A stretch of DNA of 64,000 nt, taken from Sphingomonas sp. HITSZ_GF. Lineage in GTDB: Bacteria > Pseudomonadota > Alphaproteobacteria > Sphingomonadales > Sphingomonadaceae. Below, one piece after another: positions 26,666 through 34,902 of the stretch. The DNA is taken from NCBI RefSeq assembly GCF_029543155.1, contig NZ_JARQXA010000001.1, positions 248,001 through 312,000 of the forward strand. The letters are read 5' to 3'. A model generated the notes under the pieces. That model worked only from the letters and a program-made list of their open reading frames with translations, was not told where the DNA came from and did no database searches. Positions within the stretch are counted from its first letter, which is position 1. Each line of letters opens with the position of its first letter. A program made the translations under genes and the position numbers.

Positions 26666-27307
26666 TTATTTGGCCGAGACGCCCTTCGAGAATTCGAGGA
26701 AGTTCTTCACGAACGCCTCGCGCAGGTCCTGCGCCGCCGCCGGCTTCTCTTCCTCGGTCTTGGCCGGGAAGTGCGACAGGCCGTTGCCGCCGCGGCCCTT
26801 GACCAGCTCGGCTTGCGCCTTGCCGCCGCGGAAATCCTTGAAGATGAAGCGGTTGTTGAGCGAGCGGCCGTAGATCGCCTTCTTGGTGTAGAAGTTCTGC
26901 GTGACGAGCAGCTCGAGATAGCAGGGCGCCGCCGACGCGCTCAGCCGGTTGGTCGCCTTGGTGGTGATCTTGCGATCGGCGATCGGCGTCTCGTAGATGA
27001 TCTGCGACGGCGGCAGCTTCAGCTCTTTGACCAGATCGATCGTCTTGAGCGAGTCGACCTGGAAGCCCGGCCCGAGTGCCTCCTTCAGATATTCCGCCTC
27101 GCTGACATTGCGGTTCTTGTTCTTCGCGGCGTCGGCGACGGCGCCGATCACGCCGAAGCCCGAGAGCAGGCCGGTGGTCATTGCCTGGCCTTCCAGCGTC
27201 GGAAACACGTGCAGCTCGCAGGCTGGCGCAGCGGCGTCCTGCGCGGCGGCGGTGCCGCCGAAGCCGGCAGTGAGTGCGGCGGCGGCGAGCATCATATAGG
27301 TCTTCAT
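26666..27307 (-). CDS. Secreted protein of unknown function
   Basis: Protein of 213 residues with a signal peptide (MKTYMMLAAAALTAGFGGTAAA, cut before QDAA). Two Cys (ACELHVF and APCYLELLV) may form a disulfide. A hydrophobic Gly-rich AMTTGLLSGFGVIGAVADAA segment precedes a Lys-rich helix. The ATG at 27307 is fixed by the signal peptide and by GGGGGAGGACTTG upstream. It is the first of the secreted trio, 270 bases after the Crp/Fnr regulator on the same strand. Confidence 0.68.
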   Translation of the reverse strand: MKTYMMLAAAALTAGFGGTAAAQDAAAPACELHVFPTLEGQAMTTGLLSGFGVIGAVADAAKNKNRNVSEAEYLKEALGPGFQVDSLKTIDLVKELKLPPSQIIYETPIADRKITTKATNRLSASAAPCYLELLVTQNFYTKKAIYGRSLNNRFIFKDFRGGKAQAELVKGRGGNGLSHFPAKTEEEKPAAAQDLREAFVKNFLEFSKGVSAK

Positions 27308-27577
27308 CAAGTCCTCCCCCTTATCGGATTTGCGTATCGCGATTCCGGCGGGAGGGCGGGCTTGCCCAGGCAGCATATCTCGAACGTGCGGCATGGTCGG
27401 CGCATCCTGCTCCGTGCCCTAGGGCGACGGAGACGGAGCCCGCAGCCTTTGGCCACGAACGATGGATACGCTACTCTGAACAGTGCCTTCCGCCCCCGAA
27501 GGCATCGAGATGTGGCGACTATAGGCTGCGGTTTAGGAAGGGCAATCGGACAAGCGTACCGAAATGGCGCGATGTCT

Positions 27578-28297
27578 CTATCGGTTTTGCCGATCGAGAT
27601 AGAGATAGAGCGGATCGAACTCCGCCAGCGCCTCCAGCCCGGCGCGATCGTGGATCGTAACCACGCCGCTGCGGAAATCGGCGAGTCCGGCCTCGCGCAG
27701 CTCGCGCAGCACCCGGTTAACATGCACGCCGGTGAGGCCCAGGCACTCGGCGAACTGGGTCTGGGTGATCGGCAGGCGGAAGCGGTTGGGCTCGGCCGAA
27801 TCGACTGCGAGCAGCCGCGAATGCAGCTCGCACATCAGGTGCGCCGCGCGCTCGATCGCGTTGCGCCGGCCAAGCGAGACTTCCCATTCGCGGTGGATGC
27901 TCGCGTCGAGGTTGGTCGAGAACCAGAAGGTGCGCGTCAAATGCGGGAAGCGGTCGGTGATCATGTCCAGCTTGGCGTGCGGCATCCGCGCGATGCGCAC
28001 CGGGGTGAGCGACATCAGGTTGTGATCGAGATATTTGAGCGTGTAGCCGTGGAGATCGGCGAAATCGCCCGGCGTGTGCAGATGCGTGATCTGCCGCTGG
28101 CCGTTGCTCAGGTCCTTGTAGCGCGCGAGCAGCCCCTCGAGCAGCAGGATCGAGGTGTTGAGCGGCTCGCCGCGACGCACGATGATCTGCTCCGGGCCGT
28201 AGTCGAACGGACCCAGCAACGCGGCGCGCATGGCCTCCTCTTCGGACACGCCGATTTCGCAGCGCAGCCGGAGCTTCTTCAGATGTTTGTCGATCAT
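27578..28297 (-). CDS. Crp/Fnr-family transcriptional regulator
   Basis: Regulator of 239 residues. The N-terminal cyclic-nucleotide-binding-like domain has EQIIVRRGEPLNTSILLLEGLLARYKDLSNGQRQITHLHTPGDFADLHGY. The C-terminal winged helix reads RLPITQTQFAECLGLTGVHVNRVLRELREAGL. It lacks the four-Cys cluster of true FNR (one Cys at residue 13) and the full cAMP-binding residues, so the signal is unknown. Proteins of this type are common in sphingomonads. It may control the secreted trio downstream. Confidence 0.88.
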   Translation of the reverse strand: MIDKHLKKLRLRCEIGVSEEEAMRAALLGPFDYGPEQIIVRRGEPLNTSILLLEGLLARYKDLSNGQRQITHLHTPGDFADLHGYTLKYLDHNLMSLTPVRIARMPHAKLDMITDRFPHLTRTFWFSTNLDASIHREWEVSLGRRNAIERAAHLMCELHSRLLAVDSAEPNRFRLPITQTQFAECLGLTGVHVNRVLRELREAGLADFRSGVVTIHDRAGLEALAEFDPLYLYLDRQNR

Positions 28298-28309
28298 GGG
28301 CGGCGGCGG

Positions 28310-28492
28310 TTACTGCGCGTCCGCGTCCTGATTCTTGACGTCGCCGGCGGTGCCGCCGACGCCGTCCGAGACGCCTGCGTCTTCCAGCGGCGAATGACCG
28401 CTGCCGCCTTCGCCGCGCTTCACCGCGTCGGCGCGCGCCTCGACGATCTGTTCGAGGTCGGAGCGCGGGTCTTCACGATTCTGGTCGTTCAT
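28310..28492 (-). CDS. Small acidic hydrophilic protein, unknown
   Basis: Protein of 60 residues, strongly charged (MNDQNREDPRSDLEQIVEARADAVKRGEG...), with no hydrophobic segment and probably disordered at its C-terminal half (GVSDGVGGTAGDVKNQDADAQ). The ATG is preceded by AAGGAG at seven bases, a strong initiation site, which makes the gene believable despite its size. It lies 12 bases before the Crp/Fnr gene and 15 after the Pro-rich small gene. Confidence 0.6.
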   Translation of the reverse strand: MNDQNREDPRSDLEQIVEARADAVKRGEGGSGHSPLEDAGVSDGVGGTAGDVKNQDADAQ

Positions 28493-28507
28493 CCTCTCTC
28501 TCCTTGT

Positions 28508-28687
28508 TCAGGCAATCGGTTGGCCGGGGCTGGGGACCCCGGGCACCGCGGGCTGCGGTGCAGGCACGTCGATATCCGGCACGGGCGGTTCGAGCTCGGG
28601 CGGGGGGCTCGCCGGCTGGCCGGGCTGCGGCACCGGCGGCTGTTCCGCGGGCGGCACGGTAGGCTGGACAGGCGGCTCAACGGGCAC
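28508..28687 (-). CDS. Small proline-rich low-complexity protein, unknown
   Basis: Protein of 59 residues made almost only of Pro, Val, Glu, Gln, Ala and Gly (runs such as PPAEQPPVPQPGQPASPPPELEPPVP). I start it at GTG 28687 because AAGGAG lies seven bases upstream; an ATG at 28723 is possible but has no site. It has no signal peptide. It may be an envelope-spanning or linker-like peptide, but low complexity prevents assignment. It is followed at once by the 60-residue acidic gene. Confidence 0.5.
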   Translation of the reverse strand: MPVEPPVQPTVPPAEQPPVPQPGQPASPPPELEPPVPDIDVPAPQPAVPGVPSPGQPIA

Positions 28688-28799
28688 GATCAGTCTCCTT
28701 GTTTCGCTTGACCAACGCTTCATGTCGCGATGAAGTTTCTTGCGCCCTTGCGATGAGACCCCTGACTGCTATAGAGCCCGCCGACCGGCGGTGCCCTGT

Positions 28800-28884
28800 G
28801 CGGGCGTGGCGGAACTGGTAGACGCGCCAGATTTAGGTTCTGGTATCGAAAGGTGTGGGGGTTCGAGTCCCTTCGCCCGCACCA
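28800..28884 (+). tRNA. tRNA-Leu (anticodon TAG)
   Basis: An 85-base tRNA with acceptor GCGGGCG/CGCCCGC, an anticodon arm CCAGA-TTTAGGT-TCTGG giving anticodon TAG, a long variable arm typical of class II tRNAs, T-arm GGGGGTTCGAGTCCCTT, and an encoded CCA end. It reads CUA and probably other CUN leucine codons. Confidence 0.97.
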
Positions 28885-28953
28885 GCATCGCCGCTCGTTG
28901 CCCGCGCCACCGGACGCCGCGACTCCTTTTCTGATTTTGGAAGCCTGAGAAAA

Positions 28954-30546
28954 ATGCAGACTGTCGAGACGTTGAACGAGGGCCTGAAGCGCGCCTACAC
29001 GCTCAAGATCACTGCCAAGGACATCGACAAGAAGGTCGATGCCGAGGTCAAGCGGGTTGCCCCGCAGGTCCGCATGCCGGGCTTCCGCCCCGGCAAGGTG
29101 CCGACCAACCTGATCCGCAAGATGCACGGCGAGGCGATCGCGCAGGACGCGCTCAACAGCTCGATCCAGGAAGGCGTGCAGAAGCTGATCGCCGACAACA
29201 AGCTGCGCCCGGCCGTGTCGCCGTCGGTGAGCCTGGAAGGCGAATATGCGCCCGGCGGCGACGCCGAGATCAAGGTCGAGCTGGAAGTGCTGCCCGAGGT
29301 GCCGACGCCGTCGATCGACGCGCTGAAGCTCGAGCGCCTGACCGTTCCCGTGAGCGACGACGAGGTCAACGAGCAGCTCAAGCAGCTCGCCGGCCAGCAG
29401 AAGGCCTGGACCGACGCCGCCGCCAAGCACAAGGCCGCGACCGGCGACCAGGTGACCATGGACTTCGCCGGCACCGTCGATGGCGTCGCCTTTGACGGCG
29501 GCACGGGCGAGGGCATGTCGGTCGAGATCGGCACCGGCCGCCTGATCCCGGGCTTCGAGGACCAGCTCGTCGGCGTAAAGGTCGGCGACGAGAAGACGAT
29601 CGACGTCACGTTCCCGGCCGATTATGGCGTGGCCGACCTGGCCGGCAAGCCGGCGCAGTTCGCGCTCAAGATCACCGCGGTGAAGACTGCCGGCGAGACC
29701 GAGATCAACGACGACTTCGCCAAGACGCTGGGCCTGCAGAGCCTCGAGCAGCTCACCGGCCTGCTCAAGGGCCAGCTCGAGCAGCAGCTGGGGGGGCTGA
29801 CCCGCACCTATATGAAGCGCAAGCTGCTCGACCAGCTCGCCGCCGGCCATGACTTCGAGGTTCCGCCCTCGATGGTCGAGGCCGAGTTCGACCAGATCTG
29901 GCACCAGCTCCAGCATGAAGCCGAGCACGAGGCCGATCCGGCAGCGGCCAAGGCCGAGCTGGAAGCTGAGCGCGACGACTATGTGAAGATCGCCGAGCGC
30001 CGCGTGCGCCTGGGCCTGCTCCTCTCGGAAATCGGCACCGCCAATGGCGTCGAGGTCTCGTCGCAGGAGATGAACCAGCTGATCGCCCAGGCGGCAGCGC
30101 AGTACTCGCCCAACGATCGCGAGCGCTTCTACCAGTATGTCCGCAACGAGCCGATGGCCGCCGCCCAGCTGCGCGCGCCGCTGTTCGAGGACAAGGTGGT
30201 CGACTTCCTGTTCGACAAGGCCGAGATCAGCGACCGCGAAGTGACCCGCGAGGAGCTGGAAGCCGCGATCGAGAGCGATGACGGCTTCGACACCGGCACG
30301 CACACCCACGACCACGACAACCACAAGCCGCGCAAGTCGAAGAAGGCCGACGCGGCGAAGGACGAGGCCAAGGCCGAGAAGAAGCCGGCCGCCAAGGCGA
30401 AGAAGGCCGACAAGGCCGAAGAGCCGGCAGCGGAAGCCGAGCCGGCCAAGAAGCCGGCCGCCAAGAAGGCCCCGGCCAAGAAGGCCGAAGCCGAAGGCGA
30501 GGCCAAGCCCGCCAAGAAGGCACCGGCGAAGAAGAAGGCCGACTGA
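28954..30546 (+). CDS. tig: Trigger factor (ribosome-associated chaperone)
   Basis: Ribosome-bound chaperone with peptidyl-prolyl isomerase activity, 530 residues, longer than the usual 430-450. The N-terminal ribosome-binding loop has GFRPGKVP (about residues 44-51), the FKBP domain is GDQVTMDFAGTVDGVAFDGGTGEGMSVEIGTGRLIPGFEDQLVG, and the C-terminal arms follow. The extra C-terminal 80 residues (from about residue 450) start with a His/Asp cluster THTHDHDNHK and continue as a Lys/Ala/Pro-rich tail (PAKKAPAKKAEA...). The ATG at 28954 is 69 bases after tRNA-Leu. It stands apart from clpP-clpX-lon by about 3.5 kb, whereas many bacteria have tig directly upstream. Confidence 0.96.
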   Translation: MQTVETLNEGLKRAYTLKITAKDIDKKVDAEVKRVAPQVRMPGFRPGKVPTNLIRKMHGEAIAQDALNSSIQEGVQKLIADNKLRPAVSPSVSLEGEYAPGGDAEIKVELEVLPEVPTPSIDALKLERLTVPVSDDEVNEQLKQLAGQQKAWTDAAAKHKAATGDQVTMDFAGTVDGVAFDGGTGEGMSVEIGTGRLIPGFEDQLVGVKVGDEKTIDVTFPADYGVADLAGKPAQFALKITAVKTAGETEINDDFAKTLGLQSLEQLTGLLKGQLEQQLGGLTRTYMKRKLLDQLAAGHDFEVPPSMVEAEFDQIWHQLQHEAEHEADPAAAKAELEAERDDYVKIAERRVRLGLLLSEIGTANGVEVSSQEMNQLIAQAAAQYSPNDRERFYQYVRNEPMAAAQLRAPLFEDKVVDFLFDKAEISDREVTREELEAAIESDDGFDTGTHTHDHDNHKPRKSKKADAAKDEAKAEKKPAAKAKKADKAEEPAAEAEPAKKPAAKKAPAKKAEAEGEAKPAKKAPAKKKAD

Positions 30547-30573
30547 GGCTTTCCTCCTTCGTGAGATAATCGA

Positions 30574-30606
30574 AGGCCCTCGCTCCCGCTGGAGCGGGGG
30601 CCTTTC
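30574..30606 (+). terminator. Rho-independent terminator of tig
   Basis: AGGCCCTCGCTCC pairs with GGAGCGGGGGCCT around CGCT and is followed by TT, 28 bases after the tig stop. The T tract is short. Confidence 0.7.
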
Positions 30607-30665
30607 GCTTTTGGCGCTGCCGAATTGCTATCGAACCGTAACCAAATCGGCCCTATGGCTGGCGC

Positions 30666-31592
30666 ATGACCATGCCCAAAGTCGCCGTGATCCTGCCCTG
30701 CTACAACGAGGAAGCCGCGATCGCGCAGACGATCGAGGGGTTCCGCAAGGCGCTGCCGGACGCGGCTATCTACGTCTATGACAACAACAGCCGCGACCGC
30801 ACGACCGAGGTTGCGCGCGCGGCGGGCGCGGTGGTCCGTACCGAGCGGATGCAGGGCAAGGGCAATGTCGTCCGCCGGATGTTCGCCGATGTCGAGGCCG
30901 ACATCTATGTGATGGCCGACGGCGACGCGACCTATGATCCCGAGGCGGCCCCGGCGATGGTGGCGCGCGTGGCGGAGGAGGGGCTCGACATGATCGTCGG
31001 CACCCGCGTCCACGAGGCGGCGGAGGCCTATCGCCGCGGCCATGTGCTCGGCAACCGGCTGATGACCGGCATCCTCGCCAGCCTGTTCGGGCGCAGCTTC
31101 ACCGACATCTTCTCGGGCTACCGCGTCTTCTCGCGCCGCTTCGTGAAGAGCTTCCCGGTGCTTTCCGCCGGCTTCGAGATCGAGACCGAGATCAGCGTGC
31201 ACGCGCTCGAGCTCAAGATGCCGGTCGGGGAAGCGGAGACGCGCTATTTCGCCCGGCTCGAAGGCTCGGAATCGAAGCTCAACACCTATCGCGACGGCTG
31301 GCGCATCCTGAAGACGATCGCCGTGCTCTACCGGATCGAGCGGCCGATGCTGTTCTTCGGCTGGATCGCCACGGTGCTGGCCGCGATCGCGGTGGGGCTG
31401 AGCATTCCGCTGCTGTGGACCTGGTTCGAGACCGGGCTGGTGCCGCGCTTCCCGACCGCGATCCTGGCGACCGGCCTGATGCTGCTCGCCGCGCTCAACC
31501 TGTTCACCGGGCTGATCCTCGACACGGTGGTGCGCGGCCGGCGCGAGATGCGGCGGCTGGCCTATCTGGCGCAGCCGGGGCCGTTGAAATAA
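30666..31592 (+). CDS. Family 2 glycosyltransferase, membrane-anchored
   Basis: Protein of 308 residues. The GT2 nucleotide-binding start VAVILPCYNEEAAIAQTIEGFR is followed by the metal-binding ADGDATYDPEA (DxD). Two C-terminal membrane helices follow (about residues 225-250 and 262-285), with RGRREMRR at the end. The layout resembles polyprenyl-phosphate sugar transferases (DPM/GtrB-like), which pass sugars to lipid carriers at the inner membrane. The sugar is not predictable. It is convergent with the epimerase gene across a palindromic repeat. Confidence 0.85.
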   Translation: MTMPKVAVILPCYNEEAAIAQTIEGFRKALPDAAIYVYDNNSRDRTTEVARAAGAVVRTERMQGKGNVVRRMFADVEADIYVMADGDATYDPEAAPAMVARVAEEGLDMIVGTRVHEAAEAYRRGHVLGNRLMTGILASLFGRSFTDIFSGYRVFSRRFVKSFPVLSAGFEIETEISVHALELKMPVGEAETRYFARLEGSESKLNTYRDGWRILKTIAVLYRIERPMLFFGWIATVLAAIAVGLSIPLLWTWFETGLVPRFPTAILATGLMLLAALNLFTGLILDTVVRGRREMRRLAYLAQPGPLK

Positions 31593-31600
31593 CCCAATAC

Positions 31601-31680
31601 CGTCATCCCGGCGGAAGCCGGGATCTCAGGCGATGGCGGGAAAAGAGCCGCACGAGATCCCGGCTTCCGCCGGGATGACG
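31601..31680. repeat. Paired palindromic element (GTCATCCCGGCGG type)
   Basis: CGTCATCCCGGCGGAAGCCG at 31601 faces CGGCTTCCGCCGGGATGACG ending at 31680, between convergent genes. Both arms carry the same GGAAG/CTTCC change relative to the more frequent GAAAG/CTTTC copies, so the arms have evolved together. Confidence 0.82.
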
Positions 31681-31681
31681 G

Positions 31682-32710
31682 CTATTTCACCAGCCCCAGC
31701 GCGATCAGGCTGTTCGCAGTGGCGAGGATCGCTTCCTCGTTGCTGCGCGGCGCCCAGCCGAGCAGGCGGCGGGCCTTTTCGTTGCTGGCGTTGGACTGGA
31801 TGCCGAGCCGCGGCGCCGCCTCGCGTGCCATCGGGTTGAACAGCGCCATGATGCGCACCAGCCAGCTGGGCACGCGGCGGCGCGTGATGCGGGCGCCGGC
31901 CGGGCCCAGGCCCTGGCGCAGCACATCGGCCATTTGCGGGATCGACATCGCCTTGCCCGCAACCGCGAGGAAGCGCTCGCCCGCGGCATCGGGGTGCGTC
32001 ATCGCTTCGACCTGCAGGCTTGCCACATCGCGGACATCGACCACGCCGAACCAGAGATCGGGGAGCCCCGGCATCTTGCCTTCGATCATCGACTTGACCA
32101 GCCAGATCGAGGTGGAGAGATCGTCGTTGAGCGCCGGGCCGAAGATACCGACCGGGTTCACCACCGCCAGCTCCATCCCGTCGCCTTCGCGCGCGACGAA
32201 GTCCCAGGCGGCGCGTTCCGCCAGCGTCTTGGACTTCATATAGGGCTGGACGGCGGGGCCGTTCACATCGGTCCAGTCGGCCTCGGTATAGTCGGCGGTG
32301 CGATTGCCATGGCCATAGCCGATCGCGGCGAAGCTCGAGGTGACGACGACGCGCTTCACGCCGGCGGCATGGGCGGCGCGCAGCACCCGCAGCGTGCCCT
32401 CCACCGCGGGGCGGATCAGCTCCTGCTCGTCCTCGGGCTGGCTCTGCGGAAAGGGGGAGGCGACGTGCTGGACATGGGTGCAGCCGGCCACCGCTTCGGC
32501 CCAGCCTTCGTCCTTTTCCAGATCGGCGACGGCGAAGCTGAGGTTGCGCGTGTCGGCGCCGGCCCTTTCCAGCGTCGCGCGCACCTCGGACTCGCGCGCC
32601 GGGTTGCGCACGGTGGTGCGGACGCGGTGGCCCGCTGCCAGCAGCTGGAGGATGACATGGCTGCCCACGAAGCCCGAGCCGCCGGTGACCAGAACATTGT
32701 GCGTAGTCAT
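31682..32710 (-). CDS. NAD(P)-dependent epimerase/reductase (extended SDR)
   Basis: Extended short-chain dehydrogenase of 342 residues. The Rossmann motif is LVTGGSGFVGSHV, with VADLEKDEGW binding the adenine edge and the catalytic pair YMKSK (Tyr-x-x-x-Lys) preceded by VVTSSFAAIGYG. This sub-type resembles dihydroflavonol-4-reductase/aldehyde reductases rather than sugar epimerases. The ATG is embedded in the stop of the upstream glycosyltransferase (ATGA), so the two are co-translated. Confidence 0.85.
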   Translation of the reverse strand: MTTHNVLVTGGSGFVGSHVILQLLAAGHRVRTTVRNPARESEVRATLERAGADTRNLSFAVADLEKDEGWAEAVAGCTHVQHVASPFPQSQPEDEQELIRPAVEGTLRVLRAAHAAGVKRVVVTSSFAAIGYGHGNRTADYTEADWTDVNGPAVQPYMKSKTLAERAAWDFVAREGDGMELAVVNPVGIFGPALNDDLSTSIWLVKSMIEGKMPGLPDLWFGVVDVRDVASLQVEAMTHPDAAGERFLAVAGKAMSIPQMADVLRQGLGPAGARITRRRVPSWLVRIMALFNPMAREAAPRLGIQSNASNEKARRLLGWAPRSNEEAILATANSLIALGLVK

Positions 32711-34026
32711 TGCGCCATCATGGGTGTGCGCCCGCGCCGCTGCAAGGTCGCGAAGCTGTCGGCGGCGAGCTGCGCGGCGAGAAAGGCGAGCAGCGGCCAG
32801 ATCCCATAGGCGTAGCGCGGGATCGGCATCACCAGCGCATAGGGCAACCCCGCCACCGCCAGGTAGAGCGCGAACAGCCCGTAATGGCGCCTCCGCCGGA
32901 CGAGCCCGATCGCCAGGCCGAGCAGGCCGAAGGCGGCGAACAGCCGGATCATCTCGATCCGGAGCGTGGGGAAGGCACCCCAGTTGGTGAGCGCGCCCTG
33001 CCAGCGATCGGGGAAGTAGAATTGCCGGTAGTGGCGCAGCGCCAGCCGGGTGAAGTCGCCGGGATGGGCGGCGGCCCAGGCCCAGGTCTCGCGGCCGAGC
33101 GCCTGCGAATAGGCGGCCTCGCCGCCGGCGGCGCGCAGCCGGGCGAGCACTTCCGGGTTGCGATAGGGGTGGATCGCCTTGGCGCGCGCCAGCGTTTCGG
33201 CGCGCGGATCGGCGGGATCGAGCGCGCCGGGATAATTGGCCATGGCGATTTCGAGCCCGAAATTGTCGCGCAGCAGGATCGGGCTGCCCATCACTTGCGC
33301 GTTGCGCAGCATCCAGGGGGCGAGGACGAGCGCCAGCGCGGTGGCGGCGACGGCGGCAAAACCCAGAGCGCGGCGCAGCGGCAGGCGGCGCAGCGCCAGC
33401 CACGCCCAGCAGGCATCGACCGCCAGGCCGGTGGTGGGGCTGACGAAGAAGGTAAGGGCGGCGAGCGCGGCGCCGAGCAGCAGCGGCTGGGCGGCGATCT
33501 CCGCCCGCCTGTCGAGCGTGACGATCAGCCAGAGATTGGCGAGCACCAGCAGCGTCGCCAGTCCACCTTCCCAGACGCGGAAGTCGGCGGCTTCCTGCAC
33601 GATATGGCCGGGCAGCAGGCAGAGCAGGGCGAGCCCGCCGAGCAGCGCCTGGGGTCGCCATCCGGCACTGGCGAAGAGCACACGGGCGAGCAGCCAGATG
33701 CCGGCGAGCAGGGCGAGCGTCCAAATGCTGAGCAGCAGCGCCGCCGCGCCCGAATCGCCGAAGACCCGCTCTACGGCGGCGGCAAGCGTCACCGTGGCGG
33801 GCATCAGGTGCGCGGTGGGGCCGCTGCCGGGGGCGAAGGCATCGGCGAGCGTGCCGTTTCGGGCCATGGCGCTTGCTGCCTGGCTCGCCTCGCCCAGGTC
33901 GAGCGGGGAGAGCAGCGCGCGCACCAGCACCAGCCAGGCGAGGCGCAGCGTCAGGCCGGCAAGCACCAGCCACAGCGCGATCCTGCGCGTCGCCTCCAGC
34001 GTCCGACTTGCCTGCTCCCCGGTGAT
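32707..34026 (-). CDS. Multi-pass membrane glycosyltransferase-like protein (GT39/ArnT type)
   Basis: Integral membrane protein of about 439 residues with 9-11 hydrophobic helices and an early acidic loop (LDLGEASQAAS) like the catalytic Glu/Asp loop of ArnT/PMT-type transferases, which use lipid-linked sugars. The first canonical start is GTG 33966, but it falls in the middle of the first helix and lacks a ribosome site. Sixty bases upstream an in-frame ATC at 34026 follows GGGGGAGGA by six bases and would give a basic N-terminus (TGEQASRTLEATRRIALWLVL). I place the start there. It overlaps the epimerase by four bases. Confidence 0.7.
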   Translation of the reverse strand: MTGEQASRTLEATRRIALWLVLAGLTLRLAWLVLVRALLSPLDLGEASQAASAMARNGTLADAFAPGSGPTAHLMPATVTLAAAVERVFGDSGAAALLLSIWTLALLAGIWLLARVLFASAGWRPQALLGGLALLCLLPGHIVQEAADFRVWEGGLATLLVLANLWLIVTLDRRAEIAAQPLLLGAALAALTFFVSPTTGLAVDACWAWLALRRLPLRRALGFAAVAATALALVLAPWMLRNAQVMGSPILLRDNFGLEIAMANYPGALDPADPRAETLARAKAIHPYRNPEVLARLRAAGGEAAYSQALGRETWAWAAAHPGDFTRLALRHYRQFYFPDRWQGALTNWGAFPTLRIEMIRLFAAFGLLGLAIGLVRRRRHYGLFALYLAVAGLPYALVMPIPRYAYGIWPLLAFLAAQLAADSFATLQRRGRTPMMAQ

Positions 34027-34074
34027 CGCGCGTCCTCCCCCGATCCGCCTGTTAGGCCCTAACCATAACCAAGG

Positions 34075-34104
34075 CTTGAACTCCGCTCGTCAAGCGCCGA
34101 TGTT
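34075..34104 (+). promoter_or_regulatory. Possible heat-shock (sigma-32) promoter of clpP
   Basis: CTTGAA at 34075-34080 and CCGATGTT at 34097-34104, separated by 16 bases, resemble the alphaproteobacterial RpoH consensus (CTTGAA, then CCCCATNT). It lies 37 bases before the clpP ATG. clpP is a classical RpoH target, which supports but does not prove the call. Confidence 0.45.
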
Positions 34105-34140
34105 GGCGTTCGCGAAACACTCATAACGAGAAAATCTCCC

Positions 34141-34797
34141 ATGCATCCGCTTTCCGGTCAGATGACCATCGATCCCACCACCGGCTACCTGATCCCGACT
34201 GTCATCGAGCAGTCGAGCCGCGGCGAGCGCGCCTTCGACATCTATTCGCGCCTGCTCCGCGAGCGAATCGTGTTCGTCACCGGCGGCGTCGAGGACCAGA
34301 TGGCGGCATCGATCACCGCGCAGCTGCTCTTCCTCGAGTCCGAGAATCCGAAGAAGGACATCTGGATGTACATCAACTCGCCGGGCGGCGTGGTGACTGC
34401 CGGCATGGCGATCCACGACACCATGCAGTACATCCGCCCCAAGGTCGGCACGGTCTGCATCGGCCAGGCGGCGTCGATGGGCAGCTTCCTGCTCGCCGCG
34501 GGCGAGCCGGGCATGCGCGTGGCGCTCACCAACGCCCGCATCATGATCCACCAGCCCTCGGGCGGCGCGCAGGGCATGGCTTCGGACATCGAGATCCAGG
34601 CCAAGGAAATCCTGCGCATCAAGCGCCGGATGAACGACCTGTACGTCAAGTACACGGGCAAGCCGCTCGAGGAAATCGAGCGTGCGATGGATCGCGACAC
34701 CTTCCTCGAGGCCGACGAGGCCAAGGCATTCGGCCTGGTCGACGAAGTCTATGCGAAGCGTCCGACCCCGACCGACGGCGAGGCAACGGCAGCCTGA
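34141..34797 (+). CDS. clpP: ATP-dependent Clp protease proteolytic subunit
   Basis: Serine protease of 218 residues that forms the tetradecameric barrel degrading substrates fed by ClpX or ClpA. The catalytic Ser is in [11 protein letters not shown], the His in [11 protein letters not shown], and the Asp in the following helical region (RAMDRDTF). The N-terminal axial-loop sequence [23 protein letters not shown] is standard. It is followed by clpX after 119 bases packed with hairpins. Confidence 0.97.
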   Translation: MHPLSGQMTIDPTTGYLIPTVIEQSSRGERAFDIYSRLLRERIVFVTGGVEDQMAASITAQLLFLESENPKKDIWMYINSPGGVVTAGMAIHDTMQYIRPKVGTVCIGQAASMGSFLLAAGEPGMRVALTNARIMIHQPSGGAQGMASDIEIQAKEILRIKRRMNDLYVKYTGKPLEEIERAMDRDTFLEADEAKAFGLVDEVYAKRPTPTDGEATAA

Positions 34798-34819
34798 TCG
34801 TCAGTAGGTGCTTAAGGAG

Positions 34820-34902
34820 TCTGGCGTAATAGCCAGATTCCGGTTTGCCGGAGTATCACCCGCGTGTAGGATGGCGGGTGGCGTAATGTGCGCAAAGCGC
34901 AC
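34820..34902 (+). other. Four consecutive hairpins between clpP and clpX
   Basis: Four perfect stem-loops stand in a row: TCTGGC/GCCAGA (34820-34837), TCCGG/CCGGA (34839-34852), CACCCGC/GCGGGTG (34857-34880) and GTGCGC/GCGCAC (34888-34902). None has a T tract, so they look like an mRNA-stability or processing region, a small RNA, or a regulatory leader of clpX rather than a terminator. Confidence 0.7.

Noticed and set aside
27578..28297. True FNR oxygen sensor
   Set aside because: Only one Cys lies in the N-terminal part, so no [4Fe-4S] cluster can form. It is a generic Crp/Fnr family member.
28720..30324. A 534-codon minus-strand frame opposite trigger factor
   Set aside because: Antisense shadow of tig: low-complexity composition, no start signal and no recognisable domain.
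31682..33973. A 763-codon minus-strand frame suggesting a fusion of glycosyltransferase and epimerase
   Set aside because: The upstream half is out of frame with the membrane protein that really occupies it. The epimerase has its own ATG inside the ATGA overlap.
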